This document shows, piece by piece, positions 24,062 through 32,097 of a stretch of DNA of 34,281 nucleotides. The notes beneath the pieces are model-generated. The model made no database searches, was not told the DNA's origin, and worked only from the letters and a program-made list of their open reading frames with translations. Position numbers and translations under genes: made by a program. The stretch is from Alkaliphilus hydrothermalis (GTDB taxonomy: Bacteria > Bacillota > Clostridia > Peptostreptococcales > Natronincolaceae), in the NCBI RefSeq assembly GCF_016908555.1, contig NZ_JAFBEE010000026.1:1-34281 (forward strand), read 5' to 3'. Numbering within the stretch: position 1 is the first letter of the stretch; every line of letters begins with the position of its first letter.

Positions 24062-25789
24062 TTATAACTCGATGTTATATTTTTCGATTTTATAATAGAG
24101 ATTTCGTAAGGATACATCCAACGCCTTAGCCGTCAGAGTACGATTCCCATTATTTTTTTTAAGACTAGCTACAATGGTATCCCTTTCAATTTCCTCAACG
24201 ATTGCCCTTAGAGACTTATCATTACCCTCCTGCAGTTGTATCACAGTCTTTTGCTTTCTATCCTTCATCAAAATCTTGTCATTATCAAAAAACATTGGTA
24301 GGCGATCAACAGTAATATATTTTTCGTGGTATCTTAGATTGATAATGGCCCTGCCAATATAGTTTTGAAGCTCCCTTACATTTCCTGGCCAGTCGTAGTC
24401 CAACAGTTTCTCCATAGCCTCTGGAGAAATATCTTCTCCATTTCTACCATATTCCTCATTAAACTTTTTTATAAGATGAATAATCAAAGGATAGATATCC
24501 TTTTTACGCTCTCTAAGGGGCGGGATAAATATAGGGAAAACATTTAAACGGTAGTATAAATCCTCTCTAAATTCCCCTTCTTCAATTGCCTTTTCTAAGG
24601 GTAGATTTGTAGCAGCAATTACCCGAACATCAATATTAATTGGGTTTGTTCCTCCCACCCGGATCACTTCTTTTTCCTGTAATACCCTCAAGAGTTTCGC
24701 TTGAGTACTTATGGGAATCTCTCCAATTTCGTCTAAAAAAATGGTTCCTCCATGGGCCTCCTCAAAAAAGCCTATTTTTCCACCCTTTCGAGCACCTGTG
24801 AAAGCCCCCTCTTCGTAACCGAAAAGTTCACTTTCCAATAGACTCTGGCTAATCGCAGCACAGTTCACTCTAACAAACTGATTGTATTTACGGTTGGACA
24901 TATTGTGGATGGCATGGGCGAATAACTCTTTTCCCGTCCCACTCTCACCCCTTAACAATACCGTGACAGGAGTCAAGGATGCCTCCTTCGCTTTCTCGAT
25001 GGCCGTCAGCATACCTTCATCCTTTGCAATAATATCATCAAAGGTGTATCTAGCCTCTAGCTTCCGAATAATTTGCTTTGCCTTCATCAATTCATTGTTT
25101 AATTTTTTAATCTCCGTCAAATCGTGTAATACCCCAACACTACCACGAAGATGTCCGTCTACAATAATAGGGGCTGCATCCGCCACCACCTCTTTACCAT
25201 GGGGGCCCACCTTTAATCGGGCATTTTTTACAGGTTTTTTTGTACTGATAACCTGCATATGAATACTCTCCCCTCGGGCAATATCCGCGGTTGCTGGTTT
25301 TCCAATGATCTCCTGACGAGCTAGCCCCGTCAATCGACTATAGGCAGGATTAACCAATACATGTATTCCTTTCTCATCACACACTGTAATGGCATCCTGA
25401 GTAGAATTGAAAATAGCCTCCAACAAACTATGGAACTCTTTTAACTTATATATTTCATCTGTTAGATCCATTATTTCACTGATATCCCGAAATACTGCAA
25501 CTGCCCCAATTACCTTTCCAGCCTCATCCTTTACCGGTAATCTACTGGTGATGATGACGGTATTTCCCATCGGTTGCTTTTGGTTTAATTCTGGCTCCCC
25601 AGAATTAAGAACATAAGGCAGCCGGGTACTAGTAATTACTTCAGCAATAGGTTTGCCTAAAACATCTTCTTCGTTAAAACCTGTAATTACTTCCGCAGCT
25701 CGATTAAATAGTGTTATTTTTCCCTCAATATCAACAGCAATCATAGCATCATGGGTGCTATTTAATATAACGTCCAATTCCTTTTTCAC
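24062..25789 (-). CDS. Sigma-54-dependent enhancer-binding regulator with two PAS domains
   Basis: A 575-residue activator: PAS domain 1 (about 3-108), PAS domain 2 (about 118-228), sigma-54 AAA+ domain (about 250-490) and a C-terminal Fis-type helix-turn-helix (about 530-575, RTLTAKALDVSLRNLYYKIEKY). Walker A GESGTGKE (281-288), the sigma-54 contact loop GAFTGA (328-333) and Walker B TIFLDE (349-354) are intact, so it should remodel RNA polymerase. There is no receiver domain; the PAS domains would sense a small ligand or redox state. It starts at GTG with GAGGTGG upstream. Its stop is followed at once by the paired activator sites, so it most likely controls the buk-ptb-vor operon. It is functionally similar to BkdR-type regulators. 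It lies 26 bp after cdaR and may be transcribed with it. Confidence 0.93.
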   Translation of the reverse strand: MKKELDVILNSTHDAMIAVDIEGKITLFNRAAEVITGFNEEDVLGKPIAEVITSTRLPYVLNSGEPELNQKQPMGNTVIITSRLPVKDEAGKVIGAVAVFRDISEIMDLTDEIYKLKEFHSLLEAIFNSTQDAITVCDEKGIHVLVNPAYSRLTGLARQEIIGKPATADIARGESIHMQVISTKKPVKNARLKVGPHGKEVVADAAPIIVDGHLRGSVGVLHDLTEIKKLNNELMKAKQIIRKLEARYTFDDIIAKDEGMLTAIEKAKEASLTPVTVLLRGESGTGKELFAHAIHNMSNRKYNQFVRVNCAAISQSLLESELFGYEEGAFTGARKGGKIGFFEEAHGGTIFLDEIGEIPISTQAKLLRVLQEKEVIRVGGTNPINIDVRVIAATNLPLEKAIEEGEFREDLYYRLNVFPIFIPPLRERKKDIYPLIIHLIKKFNEEYGRNGEDISPEAMEKLLDYDWPGNVRELQNYIGRAIINLRYHEKYITVDRLPMFFDNDKILMKDRKQKTVIQLQEGNDKSLRAIVEEIERDTIVASLKKNNGNRTLTAKALDVSLRNLYYKIEKYNIEL

Positions 25790-25815
25790 TTTTCCACCTC
25801 AATCAATCATTGCTA

Positions 25816-27060
25816 TTAGTCGTTATTCCTTTGGATAGGCTCTATTAATTTAACGCTTATTTTTTTGGGAGTCGTCGTAACTTCATCAATTCCCCCCCCT
25901 GCTACAGTAGATATACTAGCATTAACTATAACATCATGGGTTCCGCTATTCAAGTTTTTAAGATCTACCATCATTTTAATATCCTCAATATTAATCTGTT
26001 GGAGGACACTTTCTTTCCCAACTAGCTTTACCTGTATCTTTTCTAATAATGCATCATAATCCACATCTAGACCCTGTTGAATTCCTGTAAATTCAATATT
26101 AACAGTAGGTACATCCAGTATTTTTTCCACTATTGCCTCTACAACAACAGTAATCTTTACTTCCTCTTCATTAAAAAGCTTAATTCCCTCTGGCAAAACT
26201 AGAGATGCATCTATTGTTTTATTTTCTGTAAGATTATCTAGTTTAACGGCTTCAGTAGCTACAGAGCTAAGACTACTAATAAGCTCTTCTTGACCTCTTA
26301 AAGCAATAGATTCTGGTAACACAGAAATATCTGTTATCCTATACCCCTCTGCCGCCTTAGCCTCAATCTTAGGTTCTATTCGAATAGTTCGAAGTCGGTC
26401 TACTGGCAAGTATACATCTATATAGGGAGGCTTTATTTCAACATTCATTACTTCCACGTCCTTATCATCTAAAGCCTTCAGTGGTAAACTAGCCACAATT
26501 TCTTCTACCTCACCCTTATTGAGTTCCAATTTTGCCACAACACGGTCAACTGCATTTACAAAGCTTGCCGGACCTTCAATCCATACTACACTTGGTTTGT
26601 ATCTAGGCTCATTTAATATGTATCCTACTTTAGGGTTACCTGAAATCAATAAATCAACTTCCCTTTGCTTACGTACTATTTCCTCTAATTCGACCTTTAG
26701 AAATTTAGGGGAATAATCTACTTCTATATTTCCAAGGGACGCCACATCAACAGGTATATTATTAACACCAGCTTTATATCCATTTAAGTCTGCTGTTGCT
26801 TTAACGTCATTTTTATTGATTTTATAGATTTCATCCCGTCTACCTTTAACAGTGACCCGTATTTGGTCGTTGACTTCTCCAACAATCACTAGCCCTTGTT
26901 GTCTTAATTCTTCCATATTTAAGAGCTGAACAGGTACATTCGTGATTTCCCTCGTCATTTTGGGGTTTATATCACTCATAACATAAGTCCACATAATTAG
27001 CGCAAAGAAGACAGAAATAATTTTAGCTGTTAAATTTCTCTTAAAAAAATTATTCATCAT
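25816..27060 (-). CDS. cdaR: CdaR, YbbR-domain regulator of CdaA
   Basis: A 414-residue membrane-anchored protein that binds and modulates the diadenylate cyclase. One N-terminal transmembrane segment (about 10-27, LTAKIISVFFALIMWTYVM) is followed by extracytoplasmic YbbR repeats, about four beta-rich units (roughly 35-120, 125-205, 210-300 and 305-405). The reading frame starts in the overlap with the end of cdaA (11 bp), so the two are translated together. Order and spacing are as in other Firmicutes. The next gene downstream is the sigma-54 regulator rather than the usual glmM. Confidence 0.93.
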   Translation of the reverse strand: MMNNFFKRNLTAKIISVFFALIMWTYVMSDINPKMTREITNVPVQLLNMEELRQQGLVIVGEVNDQIRVTVKGRRDEIYKINKNDVKATADLNGYKAGVNNIPVDVASLGNIEVDYSPKFLKVELEEIVRKQREVDLLISGNPKVGYILNEPRYKPSVVWIEGPASFVNAVDRVVAKLELNKGEVEEIVASLPLKALDDKDVEVMNVEIKPPYIDVYLPVDRLRTIRIEPKIEAKAAEGYRITDISVLPESIALRGQEELISSLSSVATEAVKLDNLTENKTIDASLVLPEGIKLFNEEEVKITVVVEAIVEKILDVPTVNIEFTGIQQGLDVDYDALLEKIQVKLVGKESVLQQINIEDIKMMVDLKNLNSGTHDVIVNASISTVAGGGIDEVTTTPKKISVKLIEPIQRNND

Positions 27061-27880
27061 CCTTCTGCCTCCATTTCAACTTCAAGAATTGCCATTGTCT
27101 ATGTTCATCCGTCTTAAAAGCTTCCTTAAGCAACTGTCGCAAAGATTCAATATCTAGGAATCTATTCAATTTGCCATTCTCAGCCATAGAGATGGCACCT
27201 GTTTCTTCTGAAACTACCACAACAATGGCATCTGACCTCTCAGTTATTCCAATGGCCGCCCTATGCCTAGTTCCTAACTCTTTGCTGATATTTTGACTAT
27301 CTGTCAAAGGTAACAAACATCCTGCTGCCAAAATTTCTGATTTTCTAATCACAGCTGCTCCATCATGTAGTGGGGTGTTTGGTATAAAAATATTAATTAA
27401 AAGTCCTCTAGATATTTTGCCATTAATTACAGTGCCTGTTTCCACCACTTCATTTAACCCTGTTTCCCTTTCAAGTACCATCAGGGCACCAATCTTCTGT
27501 CGCGAAAGGGAAGCTACAGCTTCAGTGATTTCGTCTGCTGTCATTTGAGCTTCTTCATCTTGAATATCAACGATTGATTTTGTTAAAAACTTTGTTCGTC
27601 CGATATATTCAAGGGCCCTCCGAAGTTCTGGTTGAAACACGATCAAGAGGGCAATTAAACCCACCGTCATTGTATTTCGTAGAATCCAATTGATTACATG
27701 GAGCTGTAACCATTCGCTCACCTGTGTAGCGATTAGCAGTACCAATATGCCTTTGATAAGCTGTTCAGCCCGTGTTTCATGAATTAACATATATAGTTTA
27801 TAAAAGACAAAAGCCACAATTGCCATGTCCGCCATATCTTTTATTCCTATATTCCTAAAAAGATCCAACAGTTGATCCAT
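27050..27880 (-). CDS. cdaA: Diadenylate cyclase CdaA
   Basis: CdaA makes cyclic di-AMP from two ATP. The 276-residue protein has three N-terminal transmembrane helices (about 13-30, 38-55 and 62-80) and a cytoplasmic DAC domain. The catalytic DGA is in LHDGAAVI (about 173-176) and RHR is in GTRHRAAIG (about 204-206). AGAGGTG is upstream of the ATG. c-di-AMP controls potassium and osmolyte balance and links to cell-wall synthesis, which explains the frequent cdaA-cdaR-glmM association. The ORF is complete and typical. Confidence 0.97.
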   Translation of the reverse strand: MDQLLDLFRNIGIKDMADMAIVAFVFYKLYMLIHETRAEQLIKGILVLLIATQVSEWLQLHVINWILRNTMTVGLIALLIVFQPELRRALEYIGRTKFLTKSIVDIQDEEAQMTADEITEAVASLSRQKIGALMVLERETGLNEVVETGTVINGKISRGLLINIFIPNTPLHDGAAVIRKSEILAAGCLLPLTDSQNISKELGTRHRAAIGITERSDAIVVVVSEETGAISMAENGKLNRFLDIESLRQLLKEAFKTDEHRQWQFLKLKWRQKDDE

Positions 27881-28353
27881 TATTAAACACCTCTATTCCT
27901 GTAATTGACATATATATATACAAAGTTTTACTTTTAAATAAAATAAAAACTATTCATCTAACATATTATTAAGTTTAAAACACCATTATAATTTATCATG
28001 TTTTAATCATGTATATTACTTCATCTAATATATTTATTTTTCTTTTTTACAACATATCGGTATACTCCCCTTAAAATTATATTTCCATATGTAAAATAAA
28101 AAATCCTTTTAATTTTAATAATTTTTTATAGGCAATACACCCTATATTTCAACAAAGCTACGAATATGTATATATATATTGTACTACATTTCTTTCATTA
28201 CTAAAATGCAAAGAGTTTAAATAATTTTTAATTATAATTAGGCATAAAATGCCTCTATAGAATATCTATCCCATATATTTATTTCCTAACCAAAACATAT
28301 TTATCGTAATTTGAGAAAAACTAATGATAGATTCTTTTGAAAGGAGACTAACT
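27881..28353. other. AT-rich divergent intergenic region (cdaA / BON gene)
   Basis: No ORF with a ribosome site was found in these 470 bases. It must hold the divergent promoters of cdaA (minus) and the BON gene (plus). A TATAAT at 28233-28238 on the plus strand is a possible -10 for the BON gene, with no clear -35. A small perfect hairpin, GGCAT-AAA-ATGCC, follows at 28241-28253. For cdaA no convincing promoter could be chosen among the many AT-rich matches. Confidence 0.4.
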
Positions 28354-29070
28354 ATGGCCCATAATAAGAAAACCGATTATCGTAATCAAATAGAATCCTA
28401 TAGAAACCAAATTAATCCTGCACCAGATGATGAAATAACAGCAAACATTCATGAGAAGCTTCACGAAAAAATGCAGGCCAGTGCAATGGATATTAAAGCC
28501 TTCAGTCGAAATGGATATGTCCATTTATCAGGTATTGTGGATTTATATTCAGAAAAGAAATACGCTGAAGAAATTGCTATCCATACTGAGGGTGTTAAAG
28601 GAATTGAAAATAAAATTACAGTGGCAATGGATAGTAATATCACTGACAAGCACATTGAGAAAGATGTAATTGATAAGTTAAGAGAACAGCCCAATAATTC
28701 AATTGCTGGTGTAGGTGTGAAGGTAACTGATGGGGTAGTTAATTTAATGGGTACTTTATCTAATCTTAAAGACTCAAACCAAGCCATGAGAATCGCGTCT
28801 AATGCTCGAGGTGTAAAGGACGTAGTGAGTAATATTAACATAGGAACTGTTGGTGAGTATACAGATACTAGTATTAGTAATAAGATTGTACAGGAGCTAA
28901 GTAATACAGATTTAAGCTTTAAAGATATTGGAAGAAGTGTCAGTGGTGGAGTAGTAACCCTGTCTGGTTACCTCAATAGTAAAGAAGAGGTTGAAGTAGC
29001 TACTGAAATTGCCATGAGTATTGAAGGTGTAAGAAAGGTTAGAAACCACATTAAGATTAGAAGGAAGTAA
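28354..29070 (+). CDS. Cytoplasmic protein with three BON domains
   Basis: A 238-residue protein with three successive BON domains (about 22-88, 94-160 and 165-236). Each has the pattern of a helix, then VxLxG and a final GV-x2-V-x-N-x-I strand: VHLSG...GVKGIENKI, VNLMG...GVKDVVSNI, VTLSG...GVRKVRNHI. BON domains bind membranes or other hydrophobic surfaces and are known from OsmY-like stress proteins. Unlike OsmY there is no signal peptide, so it should be cytoplasmic. I start at 28354 because GAAAGGAG stands 7 bases upstream; an upstream ATG at 28324 has no site. It is monocistronic and followed by a terminator. Confidence 0.88.
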   Translation: MAHNKKTDYRNQIESYRNQINPAPDDEITANIHEKLHEKMQASAMDIKAFSRNGYVHLSGIVDLYSEKKYAEEIAIHTEGVKGIENKITVAMDSNITDKHIEKDVIDKLREQPNNSIAGVGVKVTDGVVNLMGTLSNLKDSNQAMRIASNARGVKDVVSNINIGTVGEYTDTSISNKIVQELSNTDLSFKDIGRSVSGGVVTLSGYLNSKEEVEVATEIAMSIEGVRKVRNHIKIRRK

Positions 29071-29082
29071 AAATAAAAAACC

Positions 29083-29134
29083 AAAAGCCCATGGAGAAAT
29101 GATTGGTTTTATCAAGCATTTCAGTGGGCTTTTA
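29083..29134 (+). terminator. Terminator of the BON gene
   Basis: AAAAGCCCA and TGGGCTTTT pair, with an inner GAAATG/CATTTC stem. The T-run is inside the stem arm, so the hairpin may terminate in both directions. It begins 13 bp after the BON stop codon. Confidence 0.75.
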
Positions 29135-29264
29135 GATTAAGAGCATAAATCTATATAATAAATTTCCTTCTTATATAAATATACTTTGGGAATCCCATAA
29201 TTATTGTAGATCTATATTTAATATATTTTGCAATTTTCTCACTTAAGTATTGTTTTCATGCACA

Positions 29265-29420
29265 TCAACTATAAAATTTTATAAATAAGACTACTAGAAT
29301 CAAATAGAAAAATAAAAGACTAGAGTCATCCTTACTGAATAAGTTGCTCTGCATTAATAAAATTGCTAGGATCAGAAAAAAAAATAATAAATTTGTCTGC
29401 TGAGATTTTTCAATAGCCAT
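29265..29420 (-). CDS. Small membrane protein, 51 residues
   Basis: A short frame with a credible ribosome site: GGGAGGGAG lies about 9 bases before the ATG at 29420. The product starts MAIEKSQQTN, has two hydrophobic helices (about 11-24, LLFFFLILAILLMQ, and 35-50, LLFFYLILVVLFIKFY) and a short polar loop between them (SNLFSKDDS). It therefore looks like a hairpin-type membrane microprotein. I know no family for it. It is convergent with the BON gene and divergent from the methyltransferase. The clean start, charged N-terminus and regular helices argue that it is real. Confidence 0.6.
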   Translation of the reverse strand: MAIEKSQQTNLLFFFLILAILLMQSNLFSKDDSSLLFFYLILVVLFIKFYS

Positions 29421-29673
29421 TTCGTCACGCTCCCTCCCAGTTGTATTCTTTGTATATATTATTCATACTTCTTTTTTCTGTTCCTTTCTTCAGCGTACTA
29501 ATCTGTTCTATATTCACTATAGCCTAACATCTATATTGATTTATTTTTTCAGTCCATATTTAATGGGGTTGTTATCCCATGTTACAATCTATCGCTTTAT
29601 CCCTCCTAACCATATTTTAAATTCAATAACTAATAAATTTTCAAAAAAATACGTAGGAAATAATGGAAATATA

Positions 29674-29682
29674 TGATATAAT
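29674..29682 (+). promoter_or_regulatory. Extended -10 promoter
   Basis: TGATATAAT is a full extended -10 element; the -35 region (about 29654) is poor, as is common for such promoters. The start should be near 29689, ahead of the two terminator-like hairpins and the methyltransferase. Confidence 0.55.
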
Positions 29683-29715
29683 ACTTATAGGCAATTAGTT
29701 GTCTCTAGAAGATAG

Positions 29716-29748
29716 ATATACCAAAGCGGTATATTGTTTTTGTTTTTT
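29716..29748 (+). terminator. Terminator-like hairpin 1 in the methyltransferase leader
   Basis: ATATACC (29716-29722) and GGTATAT (29728-29734) form a perfect 7-bp stem with a 5-nt loop, followed by TGTTTTTGTTTTTT. It would end a transcript from the promoter at 29674 after about 60 nt. Confidence 0.6.
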
Positions 29749-29754
29749 ATAAAA

Positions 29755-29798
29755 AAGCCCACCATTCAGTTGAAATGGTAGGCTTCTTTTAATTTTTT
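29755..29798 (+). terminator. Terminator-like hairpin 2 in the methyltransferase leader
   Basis: AAGCC-C-ACCATT pairs with AATGGT-A-GGCTT around a 7-nt loop, with one mismatch. A T-rich run follows up to 29798 and abuts the GGGAGG of the next gene. Confidence 0.7.
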
Positions 29799-29813
29799 GG
29801 GAGGAGTGATTTC

Positions 29814-30653
29814 ATGCATTCGGAAAAGGTAAAAAGAAATGAACGATTAGAGGGAATCTTTAATCGGGTAGCAGCCAATTACGATAGTATTGGTCCTAAC
29901 TATTTTACTTATTTTGGTCAAAAACTGGTGGAGTATGCGACAATCAAGGAGGAATCAACTTTACTTGATGTAGCCTGCGGTAAAGGAGCATCCTTGTTCC
30001 CAGCTAGTCATAGTGTCGGAGAAAAGGGACATATCATAGGAATTGATTTTTCACAAGAAATGATTAATGAAACACAGTTACAGATTCATAAACAAAACTT
30101 ATGTAATGCTAAACTTATACAAATGGATGCAGAGCTATTAGATTTCCCTGACAATTATTTTGATAATGTTTTATGTGGATTAGCAATTACTTTCTTTTCA
30201 AACCCAATATCATCTGTAGAAGAGATGTATAGAGTATTAAAAGATGGAGGCAAATTAGGATTAAGTACATGGAAGCAAAGGGAACAAAGGGGTGTTTTAG
30301 ATAAAGCTTACTCTAAAGCATTTCCTGAAATTCAACAAAAGAAATCTGTAAATGTTTCTAGTAGACCTGATTTTGGCTCCATTGAAGGAATCGAAAGGAT
30401 TTTGAAGAATGCTGGATTCAGAAATATTGATATAATCGTAGAAGAAAAAACCTTTTACTATAATAATGAAGAGGAATGGTGGCAGGAGCAATGGACAAAT
30501 GCTACCCGTGGATTCTTTGAACACATCGATACCATTGGACCAGATGCTCTGAATAAATTTAAAGAAACTGCATTTAATGTGATTAATGAACATAAGGATG
30601 CCCAAGGTATACGATTCGACGCAAAGGTTCTAATTAGTTTTGGATATAAGTAA
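29814..30653 (+). CDS. Class I SAM-dependent methyltransferase
   Basis: A 279-residue Rossmann-fold methyltransferase. Motif I LLDVACGKG is at 50-58, an acidic residue ends strand 2 (GIDFSQEM near 76-83), and the later motifs (QMDAELLDFP, then DNVLCGLAITFF, then LKDGGKLGLSTW) follow the UbiE/Methyltransf_11 pattern. The substrate is unknown. The N-terminal part (residues 1-45, with FNRVAANYDSIGPNYFTYFG) resembles the cap of UbiE/COQ5-type enzymes, but no quinone pathway genes are nearby. GGGAGGAG lies 8 bases before the ATG. The gene stands alone, preceded by tandem terminators and followed by a hairpin at 30753-30806. Confidence 0.88.
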   Translation: MHSEKVKRNERLEGIFNRVAANYDSIGPNYFTYFGQKLVEYATIKEESTLLDVACGKGASLFPASHSVGEKGHIIGIDFSQEMINETQLQIHKQNLCNAKLIQMDAELLDFPDNYFDNVLCGLAITFFSNPISSVEEMYRVLKDGGKLGLSTWKQREQRGVLDKAYSKAFPEIQQKKSVNVSSRPDFGSIEGIERILKNAGFRNIDIIVEEKTFYYNNEEEWWQEQWTNATRGFFEHIDTIGPDALNKFKETAFNVINEHKDAQGIRFDAKVLISFGYK

Positions 30654-31003
30654 AAATAAACTATATAGTAAACATGCATATAACATTTTAAAATGTGACA
30701 ATAGCAAGTTTATTAGCTATTAATAAATCCTTATTCTCTTCGTCACTATAAAAGCCAGCATCTTTACGTATTTCTGTATATACGCTTCAGTCGCTGGCTC
30801 TTCTTATACACTAATCTCAACCTTTTAACAGGCTCCATTCTATTGTTTATCAGCTTTATCAACAGTCCCAGGTTTCACCGACTTATTCATTCTAATATTT
30901 ACATACTCAGTCCTAAGCGTTGTCCAACTACTACATCCTCAAACCATAAAAACTATATTTACGGGTTGTTATTAGATTAAAATTATATTCGTAATCAATA
31001 CTA
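30654..31003. other. Intergenic region with terminator and an ORF-like remnant
   Basis: No full gene was found between the convergent methyltransferase and acyl reductase genes. It contains the hairpin at 30753-30806. On the minus strand, a stop-free coding-like stretch at 30938-30840 has no good start. The rest is AT-rich with nothing recognisable. Confidence 0.4.
30753..30806 (+). terminator. Terminator downstream of the methyltransferase gene
   Basis: AGCCAGC (30753-30759) pairs perfectly with GCTGGCT (30793-30799), and an inner CGTAT/ATACG pair closes the long loop. CTTCTT follows on the plus strand and an A-rich run precedes it, so a bidirectional role between convergent genes is possible. 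Confidence 0.6.
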
Positions 31004-32095
31004 TTAACTTAGATTTTCTAACTTAATAGATCTTTCGATAGCATCTAATACCCCTTGTATATGGGTATCATCAATCACTCTTTCAAAACTCCTGAGTCCA
31101 GCTAATCTAAACCCATGTTTATCTGCCAACCTCTTTATTTCATCTACTTTATTGATATCAATTTCTCTACCAAGACTAAAATTTTCATATTTTTTCTCTA
31201 ATGACAGGATCATCGTCTCTGCCATACAGGCATAGGAGAGTCCATCTGGAAAACCAAAATTAAAGTTGAATTTGACACCCTTTGGGACTTCTATAACCCC
31301 ACCCTCTATTACTAGCACATCCTTACGCTTTTCTTGAACTGCTTTAGACACATCTCTTGGACGGGCAACATCGCAAACAACTGCACCTGTTTTTATATAC
31401 TCCGCTTTAATTACATCGTCAATGCTACTGGTGACTGTTACAACAACATCAGCCGAAGAAATACCTAGTTCTATACTTGTGGTCGTCTCGATGATCTTGT
31501 TAGGGTAGTCTCCCATTAACGCCTCTTTTAACTGCTCTAATTTTTTTCTATCCCTTCCTACTAATCTTAATCTGCTTACCTCTCTACTGGCTAATTCTGC
31601 ACAAATCCTCCCTATAGAACCGTTGGCTCCAACCACTGCAACTTCACAATCAGCAAACTCTTTCCCCAAAAGCCTACAGGCTTCTTTTGTTGCATCAAAT
31701 GCCGCAGCTACTGTATAGGTATTTCCAGTGGTCACCGGGATATTTAATTTTTTTGCTACAGTTATTCCTGCATCACCAACTACTGATGTAAAGGCTCCCA
31801 AACCAACTATTCCAGCCCCCAATTCCTCTGCAATTTTACCAGCCTCCACTATTTTCTTCATTACTTTCTCTTCTGGTAGGGTCATCATTTGTTTTGATGT
31901 TAGGGGAACACCTATAAACCAACCTTCACCTTGAGAATGATATCCATGTATATTCGTAATGTGGGATACCATTGATGGAGGAATAAACTCAATTAGCTTT
32001 TCCACCCAACCTTCTGGTAAATACTTTAGGAACTTATATTTTCGATACACATCGTCAATCTGTATTGGATGGATCAAAAATGCAAACTTCTCCAT
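31004..32095 (-). CDS. Homologue of long-chain acyl-ACP reductase (fatty aldehyde-forming)
   Basis: A 363-residue NAD(P)-binding protein that resembles cyanobacterial acyl-ACP reductase (AAR), not shikimate dehydrogenase, as automated labels may say. Matches seen: PVTTGNTYTVAAA (about 120-132), a Rossmann loop VGANGSIG (155-162), and LSYACMAETMILSLEKKYENFSLGR, where Cys290 stands at the place of the cysteine that carries the acyl thioester in AAR. The C-terminal DKHGFRLAG also matches. AAR reduces acyl-ACP or acyl-CoA to fatty aldehyde. The gene starts 2 bases after the aminotransferase stop, so they form an operon. A joint route from acyl thioester to aldehyde to amine, or the reverse, is a plausible inference. 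Actual chain length and cofactor are unknown. Confidence 0.82.
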   Translation of the reverse strand: MEKFAFLIHPIQIDDVYRKYKFLKYLPEGWVEKLIEFIPPSMVSHITNIHGYHSQGEGWFIGVPLTSKQMMTLPEEKVMKKIVEAGKIAEELGAGIVGLGAFTSVVGDAGITVAKKLNIPVTTGNTYTVAAAFDATKEACRLLGKEFADCEVAVVGANGSIGRICAELASREVSRLRLVGRDRKKLEQLKEALMGDYPNKIIETTTSIELGISSADVVVTVTSSIDDVIKAEYIKTGAVVCDVARPRDVSKAVQEKRKDVLVIEGGVIEVPKGVKFNFNFGFPDGLSYACMAETMILSLEKKYENFSLGREIDINKVDEIKRLADKHGFRLAGLRSFERVIDDTHIQGVLDAIERSIKLENLS

Positions 32096-32097
32096 TT

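Larger units (their letters stand above)
29421..29813 (+). promoter_or_regulatory. Methyltransferase leader region
   Basis: About 390 bases without a supported gene. On the plus strand there is an extended -10 promoter TGATATAAT (29674-29682). After it come two consecutive hairpin-plus-T-run structures and then the methyltransferase ribosome site. The segment 29430-29640 shows nothing I can assign; it should contain the minus-strand promoter of the small membrane protein. Confidence 0.45.

Noticed and set aside
29689..29813. T-box or known riboswitch ahead of the methyltransferase
   Set aside because: The leader is too short, with no T-box sequence and no recognisable SAM, preQ1 or other aptamer core. 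Only simple hairpins are seen.
31004..32095. Shikimate/quinate dehydrogenase
   Set aside because: The similarity is limited to the nucleotide-binding fold. The TTGNT, YACMAE and C-terminal HGF blocks and the length fit acyl-ACP reductase instead, and no other shikimate genes are near.
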